From Leptodesmis sichuanensis A121 (GTDB lineage Bacteria > Cyanobacteriota > Cyanobacteriia > Leptolyngbyales > Leptolyngbyaceae): a DNA stretch of 64,000 bases. Below the pieces are notes generated by a model. That model was not told the origin of the DNA, did no database searches, and was given only the letters and a program-made list of their open reading frames with translations. A program made the position numbers and the translations under genes. Below are positions 43,785 to 53,822 of the stretch, in pieces; position 1 is the stretch's first letter, and each line of letters starts with the position of its first letter. The DNA lies in NCBI RefSeq assembly GCF_021379005.1, contig NZ_CP075171.1, positions 3,658,001 to 3,722,000 of the forward strand. The letters are read 5' to 3'.

Positions 43785-44741
43785 ATGGTAAAGATAGCTT
43801 CAGAGTCGGTAATTAAAATTGCCGTGGTGGGAGATGTGCATGATCAGTGGGATGCAGAAGACGAATTAGTCCTGCAACATCTAGGCGTTGATTTGGTATT
43901 GTTTGTGGGAGATTTTGGCAATGAATCTCTACCTGTGGTGGGTGCGATCGCATCCCTCTCTCTCCCCAAAGCAGTTGTTCTGGGCAATCATGATGCCTGG
44001 TATACCGTAACAGACTGGGGCCGCAAGAAGTGTCCCTACGATCGCACAGTGGAAGACCGGGTACAGGAACAACTGGATTTGCTGGGTGAGGCTCATGTGG
44101 GCTACAGCAAATTAGACTTTCCCGATCTGGGGCTCACGGTTGTAGGAGCACGGCCCTTTAGTTGGGGCGGCTCAGAATGGAAATATACCGAATTTTATTG
44201 GCAACGCTATGGGATCACCAGCTTTGCAGAATCCGCCAATCGCATCGTTGAAGCTGCCAAACAAGCGGCAAGTGATACGGTGATCTTCATCGGTCACTGT
44301 GGGCCATTCGGATTAGGCGATCGCCCGGAAGACCCCTGTGGCAGAGACTGGCAGCCCCTGGGAGGCGATCACGGCGATCCAGACTTTGCTGATGCGATCG
44401 CTCAAACTCGACAACTGGGTAAAACTATTCCCCTGGTTACATTCGGCCACATGCATCACAGTCTGCGGCACAATAAGCATCTGCTCCGCACACCCCTTGT
44501 AACCAGTCCTGAAGGCACAGTTTATCTGAATGCGGCCAGCGTTCCCCGCATCATTTTCACCGAAGACGGTTGGCGGCGGAACTTCTCCCTGGTTCACCTG
44601 CAGCACCAAACTGTTCTGCAAGCTGCTCTGGTTTGGGTGGATCAAACCTACTCAGTGATTTCAGAACAGGTATGGTATCGTCAACCTGTGCCGGAACCGG
44701 AGCGCGATCGAGCTACGGTATTGCAGTTGCACACAATATAG
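43785..44741 (+). CDS. Metallophosphoesterase (TIGR04168-type)
   Basis: 318 residues from the ATG at 43785, with GGAG ten bases before it. All five metal motifs are present: GDVHDQWD, GDFGNE, GNHDAW, IGHCGPFG and FGHMHH. The overall pattern fits a family of cyanobacterial and plant phosphoesterases (TIGR04168). The substrate is unknown and could be a phosphodiester or protein phosphate. The protein has no signal peptide. The frame extends 10 codons further upstream without a ribosome-binding site. Confidence 0.88.
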   Translation: MVKIASESVIKIAVVGDVHDQWDAEDELVLQHLGVDLVLFVGDFGNESLPVVGAIASLSLPKAVVLGNHDAWYTVTDWGRKKCPYDRTVEDRVQEQLDLLGEAHVGYSKLDFPDLGLTVVGARPFSWGGSEWKYTEFYWQRYGITSFAESANRIVEAAKQAASDTVIFIGHCGPFGLGDRPEDPCGRDWQPLGGDHGDPDFADAIAQTRQLGKTIPLVTFGHMHHSLRHNKHLLRTPLVTSPEGTVYLNAASVPRIIFTEDGWRRNFSLVHLQHQTVLQAALVWVDQTYSVISEQVWYRQPVPEPERDRATVLQLHTI

Positions 44742-45015
44742 GTTGGGTAAAGGCACGAAATCCAACATCCGTATGGGTTATGCTGACACTAACCCATCCT
44801 ACAGATATTACTGTCGCTATCCACTCCTCTTGGCAATCCAAAATCCAAAATTGCAAATGCCAAATCCCCTTACTGTTTATCAAACTTCTTCAAGAGACCA
44901 AAGATTCTAAGCTTCTGCTTCTCCGATTGCGGCGCAACTTCCAGTTTTGCTAGCAGTCCGGGTGGGGTTTTAAAGGCCAGAAGTAAGACGACGTTAACAA
45001 GGAGCGGAATGAACA
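44742..45015. repeat. Repeat-rich spacer
   Basis: Contains a GGGTTATGCTGACACTAACCC hairpin-like element (about 44777-44797) of a kind often dispersed in cyanobacteria. Heptamer units AATCCAAAATCCAAAATTGC follow at 44835-44853, matching the array inside maf. No open frame with a start site was seen. Confidence 0.6.
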
Positions 45016-45687
45016 ATGGCTGAACCAACTCGCCAACCCTGGGATGTGGAACGATTTCTACAAACTCTGAATTATTTTGAGACCATTCCTGTTGTTAGTT
45101 GGGTACAAAAAATGTTCTTTGGTTCCACCCCTCCTCCACCTCCCCAACCCCAGGCGGGAGTAATTTTTGATTTTAGCCAACCCTCCCCCACCCTCAGCCA
45201 AACCTGGGGAGCGCTGGATGATGTGGTGATGGGTGGCGTGAGTGCCAGTTCGCTGCAGTTTCAGGATGGAGTGGCAGTCTTTACCGGCAATGTGTCAACA
45301 GCCAATTCGGGGGGCTTTGCCTCGGTGCGTACCCGTAACTTTGAGCCGCCTTTAGATTTATCGGGTCAGGCGGGCATGGAGTTGCAGGTGAAAGGAGATG
45401 GGCAGCGCTACAAGTTTCTGGTGCGGGATGAAGACTCCTGGGACAGTGTAGCTTTTTCCTATTCCTTCGATACGGTGGCCGATCAATGGATGACGGTACG
45501 AATTCCCTTTAACTTACTCGTTCCGGTGTTTCGTGCCAAAACGGTGAACACGGGACGATCGCTCAATGTTGCCAAAATCCGCTCCCTGCAACTGATGTTG
45601 AGCAAGTTTGAATATGATGGCGCACTTAATCCTCACTTTCAACCGGGAGAGTTTCGCTTGCAGGTGCGATCGATCGGTGTGTATTAG
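45016..45687 (+). CDS. CIA30-family protein
   Basis: 223 residues. The CIA30 (complex I intermediate-associated protein 30) beta-sandwich starts near residue 50 (VIFDFSQPSPTLSQTWGALDDVVMGGVS) and ends with SLQLMLSKFEYDG and FRLQVRSIGVY. Cyanobacterial members such as these have no proven role; some link the domain to NAD(P)H dehydrogenase or protein folding. GGAG lies upstream of the ATG. The N-terminal 35 residues have a short helix (FLQTLNYFETIPVV) that might associate with a membrane. Confidence 0.87.
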   Translation: MAEPTRQPWDVERFLQTLNYFETIPVVSWVQKMFFGSTPPPPPQPQAGVIFDFSQPSPTLSQTWGALDDVVMGGVSASSLQFQDGVAVFTGNVSTANSGGFASVRTRNFEPPLDLSGQAGMELQVKGDGQRYKFLVRDEDSWDSVAFSYSFDTVADQWMTVRIPFNLLVPVFRAKTVNTGRSLNVAKIRSLQLMLSKFEYDGALNPHFQPGEFRLQVRSIGVY

Positions 45688-45824
45688 GACGTTCCACCTT
45701 CTGTAACAAACCGTAAGTCATCAAGCTCTGACGATCGGCTAAAAATCCCAAAAGTTGGCAGTAAAGTGGTTGATGTTGGGTGATTCTCTCCAGTCAACTG
45801 CCGCTTCCGTGAATGAGATAGCTC

Positions 45825-46814
45825 ATGACTGACGGTTTCTTTCCAGTTGTCTACTCAGCCCTGTCCAGTCGTGCTTTGGCAGACAAGGTGCTGACTCGTT
45901 ATGCGATCGGCGAGATCACAGGGTGTCAATTCTGGCATCGGGGCTTGAGCGATGTGTATGTGGTGACGGCAGGTGGGCAGCAGTACATTCTGCGGGTTTC
46001 CCATTCCCACTGGCGCACCCAATCCGATATCCAGTTTGAACTGGAGTTGTTAGATTTTCTGCGTGAACGCTGCATTCCCGTTGCCTATCCCCTGCGAACC
46101 CAGGACGGGCATCTGTGGATCGAAATTAACGCGCTGGAAGGAAAACGCTACGCCAGTCTATTTATTTACGCACCAGGCAGAATCGCATTAGGCGACATGA
46201 ATCCGACTCAGAGTTATCGGCTGGGGGAAACTGTGGCCAAGTTACATCAAACGGCTCAGTCTTTCTGCTGTCCGGTCGATCGCCAGCCACTCACCCTGGA
46301 ATATCTGCTGGATGATTCGTTTCAAGTCATCGCCCCTTTTCTGCAAAATAAACCAGATTACCTGGCCGATTTGACCAACACGATTGCCTGCATCAAATTT
46401 CAACTTCAAGACTTTCCCAAAGAGCCGCCCCTGTGGGGAATTTGCTGGGGCGATCCGCACAGTGGTAATGTCCATTTCACGGAGGATAACCAGATTACCC
46501 TGTTTGATTTTGATCAGTGTGGCTATGGGTGGCGCATTTTCGAGATTGCCAAGTTTGAACAGGTGGCGTTGCAATGCGGCTTGGGTGCCAAAATCCGAGA
46601 TGCCTTTATCAGCGGCTATCAGTCTGTAGAACCATTGCTGGAGTACGAAACGGCAGCCCTGCAAGCTTTTACTCAGGCCGCTCATGTCTGGGCCTGGGCC
46701 ATCTGCCTCAATCACGCTCTGTTGCACGACTACAGTCGCCTGGATGATGGCTTTTTCCAGCACCGACTGGCGCATTTAAAAATGCTGCGATCGCCGGAAT
46801 GGCAATTGTTTTAA
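45825..46814 (+). CDS. Kinase-fold phosphotransferase (APH/SrkA-like)
   Basis: 329 residues. The catalytic loop is WGDPHSGNVHF: Asp and Asn are present, and the usual first His of HxDxxxxN is Trp. The metal-binding motif LFDFDQCGYGWR follows. The ATP lobe contains VVTAGGQQYILRVS. It resembles aminoglycoside phosphotransferases and the SrkA/RdoA stress kinase, so it phosphorylates a small molecule or Ser/Thr. Its substrate is unknown. The stop is 6 nt from the stop of the convergent giant kinase. Confidence 0.8.
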   Translation: MTDGFFPVVYSALSSRALADKVLTRYAIGEITGCQFWHRGLSDVYVVTAGGQQYILRVSHSHWRTQSDIQFELELLDFLRERCIPVAYPLRTQDGHLWIEINALEGKRYASLFIYAPGRIALGDMNPTQSYRLGETVAKLHQTAQSFCCPVDRQPLTLEYLLDDSFQVIAPFLQNKPDYLADLTNTIACIKFQLQDFPKEPPLWGICWGDPHSGNVHFTEDNQITLFDFDQCGYGWRIFEIAKFEQVALQCGLGAKIRDAFISGYQSVEPLLEYETAALQAFTQAAHVWAWAICLNHALLHDYSRLDDGFFQHRLAHLKMLRSPEWQLF

Positions 46815-46820
46815 TCCAAT

Positions 46821-49800
46821 TCAACTCGCTTTGATGGGTAACTTAATCACCATTTCCGTTCCCTGTCCTGGCATGGAATTCACTTCAATCGTTCCAGCAT
46901 GCTTCTCGACCACAATCTGATGGGCGATCGCCATTCCCAATCCTGTTCCCTTACCCACAGCTTTAGTGGTGAATAGATGGTCAAATATGCGACATTTGAC
47001 CTCCTCTGTCATGCCAATACCGTTATCGGCAATCTGAATGGCGATCCAGTTTTCATCCAGCACTTGCGTCGCGATCGTAATCCGATTGGGATTCGCTTCA
47101 ATTTCTGCAAAACTGCGCCCTGCGTTGGTTTCTTCCAGGGCATCGATCACATTCGCCAGGATGTTCATAAACACCTGATTTAACTGGCCAGGAAAGCAAT
47201 GGATCAACGGCAACTGACCATAGTGCTTCACAACATCTATTGCTGGATGGCCATCGCTGGCTTTCAGACGATGCTTCAGGATCAACAGAGTGCTATCCAG
47301 TCCTTCGTGGATGTCAAACGGCACTTTGTAGTCCTTGTCGGCACGGGAAAACGTCCGCAAACTTTGACTGATGCTGCGAATCCGCTCCACTCCTAATTTC
47401 ATGGAGTTCAGCAGTTTGGGTAAGTCTTCCCGCAAATAGTCCAGATCGATTACCTCGATCGCATTCTGAATCACCCGTGTTGAGGTGGGATACTCTTGCT
47501 GATAGAGATCGATCAGGCCAAGCAAATCACTCACATATTCCTGAGCTGGGGTCAGATTTCCTGCCAGAAAGCCAACTGGATTGTTGATCTCATGGGCTAC
47601 GCCAGCCACGAGATTTCCCAGAGCAGACATTTTTTCACTCTGAACAAGCTGCAATTGGGCCTGTTGCAGATCGAGCAGGGCTTGTTGGGCCTGCTGGTAC
47701 AGACGGGCATTTTCCAGGGAGATTGCCGCCTGGGTGCAGAGAAGATTCAATAATTCCACCCGATCGTGGGTAAAGGCTCCCGTCACCAGACTATTTTCCA
47801 GGTATAGTATTCCCAGTAATTTGCCTTGATGCAGAATGGGCGTACACAGCAGGCTCTTGGGCATCTGCTTGAGAATATATATATCCCTGGCCAGGGACGG
47901 ATGCAGACCGCCATCCATAATCACCGTCGGTTGCAGGTTACGCTTCACCATGCTGATCAGCGTCAGGGGAACATCCCGACTCTCTTCCAAAGGCGTTGAC
48001 TGCAACCCTGCCGAACTCTGCCCGATGTGCATGACGGCTTCCACAAAAGATTGGTTGTCTTTCTGGAGAATCAGCACGCCCTTGTCCGCCCCCGCATTTT
48101 CAATCAACACCTGCAACAGCGTTGTCAAGAGGTTGTCCAGTTCAATCTCCTGGGACAGCACTTGCGAGACTTTCAGCACACTTAACAAATCCAGGGTAGT
48201 GGAAACACCACTACTGGAGGAGGTGCCATGACTACTGGGAACCGTGCGGTTGGAAAGCATCAGCGTTTCCTGGGTGTTGAGGGTGGTTTCTGCCTGTTTC
48301 AACACGGGAGCCAGTAACTGGGGATAGTGGAGTTCCAGGTCGATCGCTTTGGCGGCTGCCCCCCAGCGAGCATAGCCATAATAGGCTTCAGTCAAATATC
48401 CCTGGGCAAACCGTTCTTTATTCCAGGAAAGGTAGAACCGTCCAGCCAATTCATTCGCCAGGGCTTCATCTTGAATAAAGTGATTGGCTTTAGCGCTGGC
48501 AATGGCGCGATCGTACTGTTCCATCGCTGCCAATCGTTCTCCCAACACCCGATGTCGTTCCGCCTCCACCAGTGCCCACCGATGTTCGTGGTTGCAGGGA
48601 GCCAGATCTGCCCATCGCCGGAGTTGTTCCTGCTGAGCCTCAACCCGCTGCAGAATCCGTTGCTGTTCCTCCAGGGGAGAGTCCTCATACAACGCCAGAT
48701 ATACGAGGCAATCGTAGAAACAGTGGAGTGGAATCATAAAGGTGGAGATCGCGCCATCCAGGTATTGTGCGGCCTGGGTAGAGGTCTGAGCGGCTCGCGA
48801 ATATTGCCCAAACAGATAGGCCAGCATGGTTTGATTCAAATGCAGATAGAACAGGGTCGTCCGATGGTTGGCCGCTTGCAGGACTGGCAGTGCTGCTTCC
48901 TCGTTAAAGACGGAACCAACCAGGCGATCGGGAGTTTCACTCTGCCCCAACAAATTGAGAACCGCTTGTTGATAAATTTCCTGGTAATCCAGTGGCGCAA
49001 ATTGTTTGAATTGCCGGATTGTCTGGCGGTAAGCGTCCATCTCTTCGGCAAGACCAGTTAATTCCTGTCCAGAGTAATAGGCAGAGAAACAATAGGCACT
49101 GGCATTTAAGGCCACACACTCTAAATCTCCAGTTTCTAACCCACTTTGGTAGGCTTCCTGTAACCGGGGTACGATTTCACGCAGGGGAGCTTTCCAGTGT
49201 TTGATGAAGGTGTGAACAACAAACCAGGCTCTGGATTTGAAGGCATTCACTTGCAAGGTCTCCAACAGTTGAAGTGCCAGTTGCCCAAATTCATAACCGG
49301 ATGGAATATCGCCTATCACCCCACAGAGCATCAGCCCATAGTCGCTATAGGCAAAAACAGATACGGGACAGTTGCCATGCCGAATGGATAATTCCACTTG
49401 CTTGAAAATTAGTAGTGGCATTAAATCGGGAGCCGCCATATAGGCAGAGGGAATCATCACGGTTATGAGATCCATCACGGCCAGGGAATACGCATCTGTC
49501 ATGGCAGGCAGATCCAGTAAACTCAAGGGTTCTCTGTCCTGCCACAATTGCCGGGTCACTGCAAATGCCTGGCCAATATCCTCCTGGGTGGGCTGGTCGG
49601 GGAACTCCACACCCAGTAATGGCAATACCTGCAACCCAATTTGCAGCGAATCCAGAAGTCGTCCCTGGCTTTTGGCAGCCATCATCCGAATCTGGTGAGT
49701 TTTAATCGTATCCAGTAAGGTTTTGGCGTGTTGCAAGACCAGCGCAGCCCACTGTTCCATCTGGTCATAGTCGGTACTGAGATAAGCGGCCTCTGTCAGT

Positions 49801-52250
49801 TCGGTATACAGGGCCAGGGTCAGGGCATATTCGCTGTCCCAGGCGGTGGCTGGCAACAGATGAATTCCTGCGGTCAGGTACTCGATCGCCGCACTATAAG
49901 CTGTCGCCGCTTTAGCTTTCCGTCCTGCCAGCAGGTTTAGGTGCGCCAGTTTTTCCTGTTCCTGCGGTTGGGTAATCAGGGAACTGCCCCTATTCAGGTG
50001 GTTGACGATTTCAAATAGGCGCTCTTCCCGTTCCTTGGCAGAAGTGTGGCGGAGTAACAATTTGCCAATTCGCAGATGGGTCGCCTGCTTTTGATCATCG
50101 GCAATCAGGGAATAGGCGGCTTGCTGGATGCGATCGTGCAAAAAGCGGTAGCTCAGTAACTGAGAACCAGAGGACGACATCTGACTCCCTTCCAGATCAG
50201 CAGCGATCGTCAATTCTTCCGCTTCAGTTGCCTGGAAAAACTTGTAGACTTCATTTTGCGGCAGGATAAAACCTTCTTGCAGGGCTGTCCAGAGTTCTGC
50301 AGCCACGGCCAGGGAAGGTTTTTCACACACCGTTGCCAGGGTGGCCAGGTCAAATTGGTTGCCAATACAGGCGGCCAGTTGTAAAACCTCCTGGGATTGG
50401 GGGGGAAGTTTTTGCAATTGCAGCGTCATGAATTCCACGACATCATCACTCAACACCAGGGATTTGATCTGATTGATGTCGCATTGCCACTGGCGGGTTT
50501 CCTGATTGAACACTATCCAACCGTCTGCATACAGAGATTTGAGCAGTTGGGTGGCAAAAAAGGGATTCCCCTGGGTTTTCTGATAGACCAGTTGGGTAAG
50601 CGGCAGGGCCACTTCTGGTGAGACATTCAGTGTGTCGGCAATCAGATCATTAATATCGGTCTGGCTTAGAGGAGGCAGCGGAAGCAGACGAATGGGAATA
50701 TCGGCTTTTCGCAGTTTCTCCACCATCAGCATCAGGGGATGGGTGGCACTGACTTCGTTATCGCGGTAAGCTCCCAGCAACAGGAGAGAGCCTCGATCGG
50801 GCTGCTGAGTCAGAAGTTGCATCAAGTTCAGAGAGGCCAGATCCGCCCACTGTAGGTCATCCAGGAACATCACCAGGGGATGGTCTGCCGTGGCAAACAC
50901 CTGAATGAAGGCTTGAAACAGATTGTGGAAGCGGTTTTGGGCTTCCATACCAGATAGTTCTGGGACGGCGGGTTGGGGGCCGATGATCGCTTCCAATTCC
51001 GGAATCACCTCCAGAATCACCTGTCCATTGTCACCCAGGGCTTGCAGGATGGCAGTCTTCCAGTGTTCCAGTTGGGTATCGCTTTCGGTCAGCAGTTGCC
51101 CCATTAAGTCTCGCAGAGCCTGTACGAAAGCAGAAAAGGGAATGTCGCGATTGAACTGGTCGAATTTGCCCTTAATGAAATAGCCCCGCTGCCGCACGAT
51201 CGGTTTATGGACTTCGTTCACAACAGCGGTTTTACCAATCCCGGAAAAACCTGCCACCAGCACCAGCTGGCTATGCCCCTGATTGACCTGTTCAAAGGAG
51301 TCGAGCAGGGTGGCCACTTCGATCTGTCGTCCATATAGTTTTTCGGGAATAACGAAGCGATCGCACAAATCCCATTGTCCCAGAGGGAAAGGAGGAATGC
51401 TGCCAGTGGTTTCCAGTTGGCTGAGGCAGAATTCCAGATCCTGTTTCAGCCCCAGGGCACTTTGATAGCGATCTTCCGCGTTTTTTGCCATCAGTTTGGC
51501 AACGATCGCAGAGAGAGCGATCGGCACTTGCGGATTGACCTCATGAACTGGCATGGGCGGTCTGGCAATGTGGCAGTGAATTGCCTCCATCGGATCCGTC
51601 GTCTGGAAGGGAAGTTGTCCCGTTAGTAACTCGTAGAATGTGACTCCCAGGGAATAGAAATCAGTGCGGTAGTCCAGCCCTCGATTCATCCGTCCCGTTT
51701 GTTCCGGCGACATATAAGCCAGGGTGCCTTCCAGCCCCTCCGGATTTTGAATTTCCTGAGTTTCACGCGGTAGCAACGAGGCAATGCTGAAGTCAATCAG
51801 TTTAATGTCCTGGGTTTCTGGGTGAATCAGAATGTTGGCGGGTTTGATGTCCTTGTGAATGATCCGCTGCTGATGCACACCATGAAGAATTTCGGACAGC
51901 GAAATGGCGATTTGCAGAAACTGCCGCAGGCTCAGGGAGCGAGTTTTGAGGTAATCCCGAAGTGAGATGCCGCCCATGTCTTCCATGATCAGGGCGTGGC
52001 CATTACGGTAGGGTTCCAGGCTGTAAGGACGGATAACGCCAGGAATCTCCAGCCGTTTGGCAATCAGGTATTGATTACGGAACTGTAACAGTTCGTTAAA
52101 ACTTGGGTATTCTCGTTGCAGCAGCTTCATCACAACCGGGCATTGATCGACTTCCCGAATTGCTCGATAAATCAGGGTTCTGGAACCAGAGTAGACTTGC
52201 TCAACCAGTTGATATCCGGCAACTCTCGCACTCTCTGCTGCTATCTTCAT
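46821..52250 (-). CDS. Serine/threonine kinase-ATPase-GAF-histidine kinase
   Basis: A 1809-residue signalling protein. Residues about 13-270 are a Ser/Thr kinase (HKDIKPANIL catalytic loop, DFSIASL for DFG). An AAA/STAND ATPase follows (about 300-600, Walker A GFSGIGKTAVV, Walker B MFLDDLQWAD). About 650 residues of helical TPR-like repeats come next. A GAF domain lies at about 1370-1510 and a histidine kinase at about 1530-1809, with AGVAHEINNPVGF (phospho-His), NILANVIDAL, IADNGIGM and GKGTGLGM. AAGGAG precedes the ATG. This is the multi-domain class common in filamentous cyanobacteria. Its response regulator partner is not adjacent, and the signal is unknown. Confidence 0.92.
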   Translation of the reverse strand: MKIAAESARVAGYQLVEQVYSGSRTLIYRAIREVDQCPVVMKLLQREYPSFNELLQFRNQYLIAKRLEIPGVIRPYSLEPYRNGHALIMEDMGGISLRDYLKTRSLSLRQFLQIAISLSEILHGVHQQRIIHKDIKPANILIHPETQDIKLIDFSIASLLPRETQEIQNPEGLEGTLAYMSPEQTGRMNRGLDYRTDFYSLGVTFYELLTGQLPFQTTDPMEAIHCHIARPPMPVHEVNPQVPIALSAIVAKLMAKNAEDRYQSALGLKQDLEFCLSQLETTGSIPPFPLGQWDLCDRFVIPEKLYGRQIEVATLLDSFEQVNQGHSQLVLVAGFSGIGKTAVVNEVHKPIVRQRGYFIKGKFDQFNRDIPFSAFVQALRDLMGQLLTESDTQLEHWKTAILQALGDNGQVILEVIPELEAIIGPQPAVPELSGMEAQNRFHNLFQAFIQVFATADHPLVMFLDDLQWADLASLNLMQLLTQQPDRGSLLLLGAYRDNEVSATHPLMLMVEKLRKADIPIRLLPLPPLSQTDINDLIADTLNVSPEVALPLTQLVYQKTQGNPFFATQLLKSLYADGWIVFNQETRQWQCDINQIKSLVLSDDVVEFMTLQLQKLPPQSQEVLQLAACIGNQFDLATLATVCEKPSLAVAAELWTALQEGFILPQNEVYKFFQATEAEELTIAADLEGSQMSSSGSQLLSYRFLHDRIQQAAYSLIADDQKQATHLRIGKLLLRHTSAKEREERLFEIVNHLNRGSSLITQPQEQEKLAHLNLLAGRKAKAATAYSAAIEYLTAGIHLLPATAWDSEYALTLALYTELTEAAYLSTDYDQMEQWAALVLQHAKTLLDTIKTHQIRMMAAKSQGRLLDSLQIGLQVLPLLGVEFPDQPTQEDIGQAFAVTRQLWQDREPLSLLDLPAMTDAYSLAVMDLITVMIPSAYMAAPDLMPLLIFKQVELSIRHGNCPVSVFAYSDYGLMLCGVIGDIPSGYEFGQLALQLLETLQVNAFKSRAWFVVHTFIKHWKAPLREIVPRLQEAYQSGLETGDLECVALNASAYCFSAYYSGQELTGLAEEMDAYRQTIRQFKQFAPLDYQEIYQQAVLNLLGQSETPDRLVGSVFNEEAALPVLQAANHRTTLFYLHLNQTMLAYLFGQYSRAAQTSTQAAQYLDGAISTFMIPLHCFYDCLVYLALYEDSPLEEQQRILQRVEAQQEQLRRWADLAPCNHEHRWALVEAERHRVLGERLAAMEQYDRAIASAKANHFIQDEALANELAGRFYLSWNKERFAQGYLTEAYYGYARWGAAAKAIDLELHYPQLLAPVLKQAETTLNTQETLMLSNRTVPSSHGTSSSSGVSTTLDLLSVLKVSQVLSQEIELDNLLTTLLQVLIENAGADKGVLILQKDNQSFVEAVMHIGQSSAGLQSTPLEESRDVPLTLISMVKRNLQPTVIMDGGLHPSLARDIYILKQMPKSLLCTPILHQGKLLGILYLENSLVTGAFTHDRVELLNLLCTQAAISLENARLYQQAQQALLDLQQAQLQLVQSEKMSALGNLVAGVAHEINNPVGFLAGNLTPAQEYVSDLLGLIDLYQQEYPTSTRVIQNAIEVIDLDYLREDLPKLLNSMKLGVERIRSISQSLRTFSRADKDYKVPFDIHEGLDSTLLILKHRLKASDGHPAIDVVKHYGQLPLIHCFPGQLNQVFMNILANVIDALEETNAGRSFAEIEANPNRITIATQVLDENWIAIQIADNGIGMTEEVKCRIFDHLFTTKAVGKGTGLGMAIAHQIVVEKHAGTIEVNSMPGQGTEMVIKLPIKAS

Positions 52251-52373
52251 CTCAATTGCTCCTTGGGTACAAGTCTCTTAACGCTTACAGGCGAGTCAGT
52301 ACAAGCGCAAAGTGCTGATCGAGTATGCCCAGGAGCAGTTTAAATTTCCCGTAAAACTGAAAAAATTGCTCAA

Positions 52374-52499
52374 CTACCCCATTGGTGCAGGGGCCATCAT
52401 GCCGCGAAAATCAAGAATTTGTACCAGCAACAAATAAGCAATACTCAGCCCGATCGCGATCGCTCCGGTCGTAATTGCGATAATCTTTGATCGTTCCAT
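52374..52499 (-). CDS. 41-residue single-helix membrane protein
   Basis: MERSKIIAITTGAIAIGLSI then a helix continues to ILDFRGMMAPAP. One membrane helix spans about residues 6-28. GGAG stands six bases before the ATG at 52499. The MxRSKI start and DFRG tail look like a conserved cyanobacterial small protein I remember without a name. It is divergent from the ABC ATPase gene and upstream of the giant kinase gene. Confidence 0.65.
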   Translation of the reverse strand: MERSKIIAITTGAIAIGLSIAYLLLVQILDFRGMMAPAPMG

Positions 52500-52573
52500 T
52501 CCTGACTCCTTCCCGTCGGGTACACGATAAAATTCACCTTCTCCACCCTACACCCCATACCCGCTCTGCAACA

Positions 52574-53554
52574 ATGGATTCTGCGATCGTTCCCTACACC
52601 GAAACTGCGCCTACCAACCGTCCTGCCGTCGTTGAAACCTACGAACTCGGTAAAACCTATCGGGCTGGCTTCTGGATGACCCAGAAAGTGCCCTCTTTGA
52701 AAAACTTCACCCTGCAGGTATTTGAGGGCGAGACGTTTGGACTGTTGGGGCCGAATGGAGCGGGAAAAACCACTTTACTGAAAGTCTTGTTAGGAATCGT
52801 GCGACCCTCCAAAGGACGAGGGTTGGTGCTGGGGAAACCGATCGGCGATCGAGCCACCAAACAACGGATTGGCTACCTACCGGAAAATCCCTACTTTTAC
52901 GACTACCTGACCGGATGGGAGATTTTGCAGTTCACCGGGGGATTGTTCGGGATTCCCAAACACATTCGCCGCAAGCGCATCCCGGAACTCCTGGATCTCG
53001 TAGGACTGGCCCAATCCGCCGCCAAACGCAAACAACTGCGCCAATATTCCAAAGGTATGCTGCAACGCATTGGTATGGCACAGGCGTTGATCAATGACCC
53101 GGAATTAGTGTTTCTGGATGAACCGATGTCGGGCCTGGATCCGCTGGGACGGTATCAAATTCGGGAAATTATTCTGTCCCTAAAGTCGCAGGGCAAGACA
53201 ATCTTTTTCAACAGTCATATCCTGGCGGATGTGGAGCAAATTTGCGATCGGGTGGCCATCCTCGCTGAAGGGGAACGCATTTGTCTCGGATCTCTGGACG
53301 AACTCTTGGGCACCTCGAATGTCTATCGAGCCAGGGTGAAGGGGGGCAATCCCGATGTGCTAAAAAACCGCCTGGGCCAGATGGAATTTCGCGATGGCTT
53401 CTGGCAGGGAGAAGTGTTGGGTAATCCCCAGGACTTTTTAGGCAGCCTCAATCTTATGGGTGCTCAATTGGTTGATTTGCAACTCGCTCGTCCTTCCCTG
53501 GAGGAATTCTTTGTTCATCAACTTCAAGAACGGGGCATTCGGCAGAGTAGTTAA
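52574..53554 (+). CDS. ABC transporter ATP-binding protein
   Basis: 326 residues from the ATG at 52574. Walker A is GPNGAGKTTLL; the signature motif is unusual (QYSKGMLQRIG); Walker B is LVFLDEPMSGLDP; the switch His is in NSHILADVEQ. This single nucleotide-binding domain matches the CcmA/gliding-type exporters; the permease must be encoded elsewhere. A C-terminal extension (about 250-326) is regulatory in such proteins. Substrate unknown. The frame extends 29 codons upstream to an alternative start. Confidence 0.9.
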   Translation: MDSAIVPYTETAPTNRPAVVETYELGKTYRAGFWMTQKVPSLKNFTLQVFEGETFGLLGPNGAGKTTLLKVLLGIVRPSKGRGLVLGKPIGDRATKQRIGYLPENPYFYDYLTGWEILQFTGGLFGIPKHIRRKRIPELLDLVGLAQSAAKRKQLRQYSKGMLQRIGMAQALINDPELVFLDEPMSGLDPLGRYQIREIILSLKSQGKTIFFNSHILADVEQICDRVAILAEGERICLGSLDELLGTSNVYRARVKGGNPDVLKNRLGQMEFRDGFWQGEVLGNPQDFLGSLNLMGAQLVDLQLARPSLEEFFVHQLQERGIRQSS

Positions 53555-53631
53555 GAATTGGGTGAGCAGGAATCACCCGCGTGGGTACTGTGGGAAGGTA
53601 GTAGCCAAGCCTAGCATGGAATGAGGCTCAG

Positions 53632-53728
53632 GTAGCGTTCTGTGCTTCGAGTTGGCACAAGAGACATAGAAACGCTACGCTCTTATTCCCCTAGATGGAG
53701 AACTGTACCTAGTTTAGATTCTCCATCT
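53632..53728. repeat. Two inverted repeats upstream of the papain-like gene
   Basis: GTAGCGTT (53632-53639) pairs with AACGCTAC (53671-53678), enclosing a smaller TGTGC/GCACA pairing. A second, perfect 10-bp stem pairs 53693-53702 (AGATGGAGAA) with 53719-53728. They could end the ABC gene transcript or act in the leader of the protease gene. No T-run follows either. Confidence 0.5.
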
Positions 53729-53822
53729 CCAAACGTGCAATCAAAGGTTTGCTCGAAGAGCCAAAGAAGAGGGAGTTGCAAGCCTAGCGATTGCAAATCA
53801 ACCTAAACCTTAGGAGATGATT

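Noticed and set aside
48327..49061. 244-codon frame opposite the giant kinase
   Set aside because: Antisense to the helical repeat region of a well-supported gene, and without start signal or family features.
53555..53822. Inverted repeats as insertion sequence ends
   Set aside because: The arms are 8-10 bp and enclose under 100 nt with no transposase and no target duplication seen.
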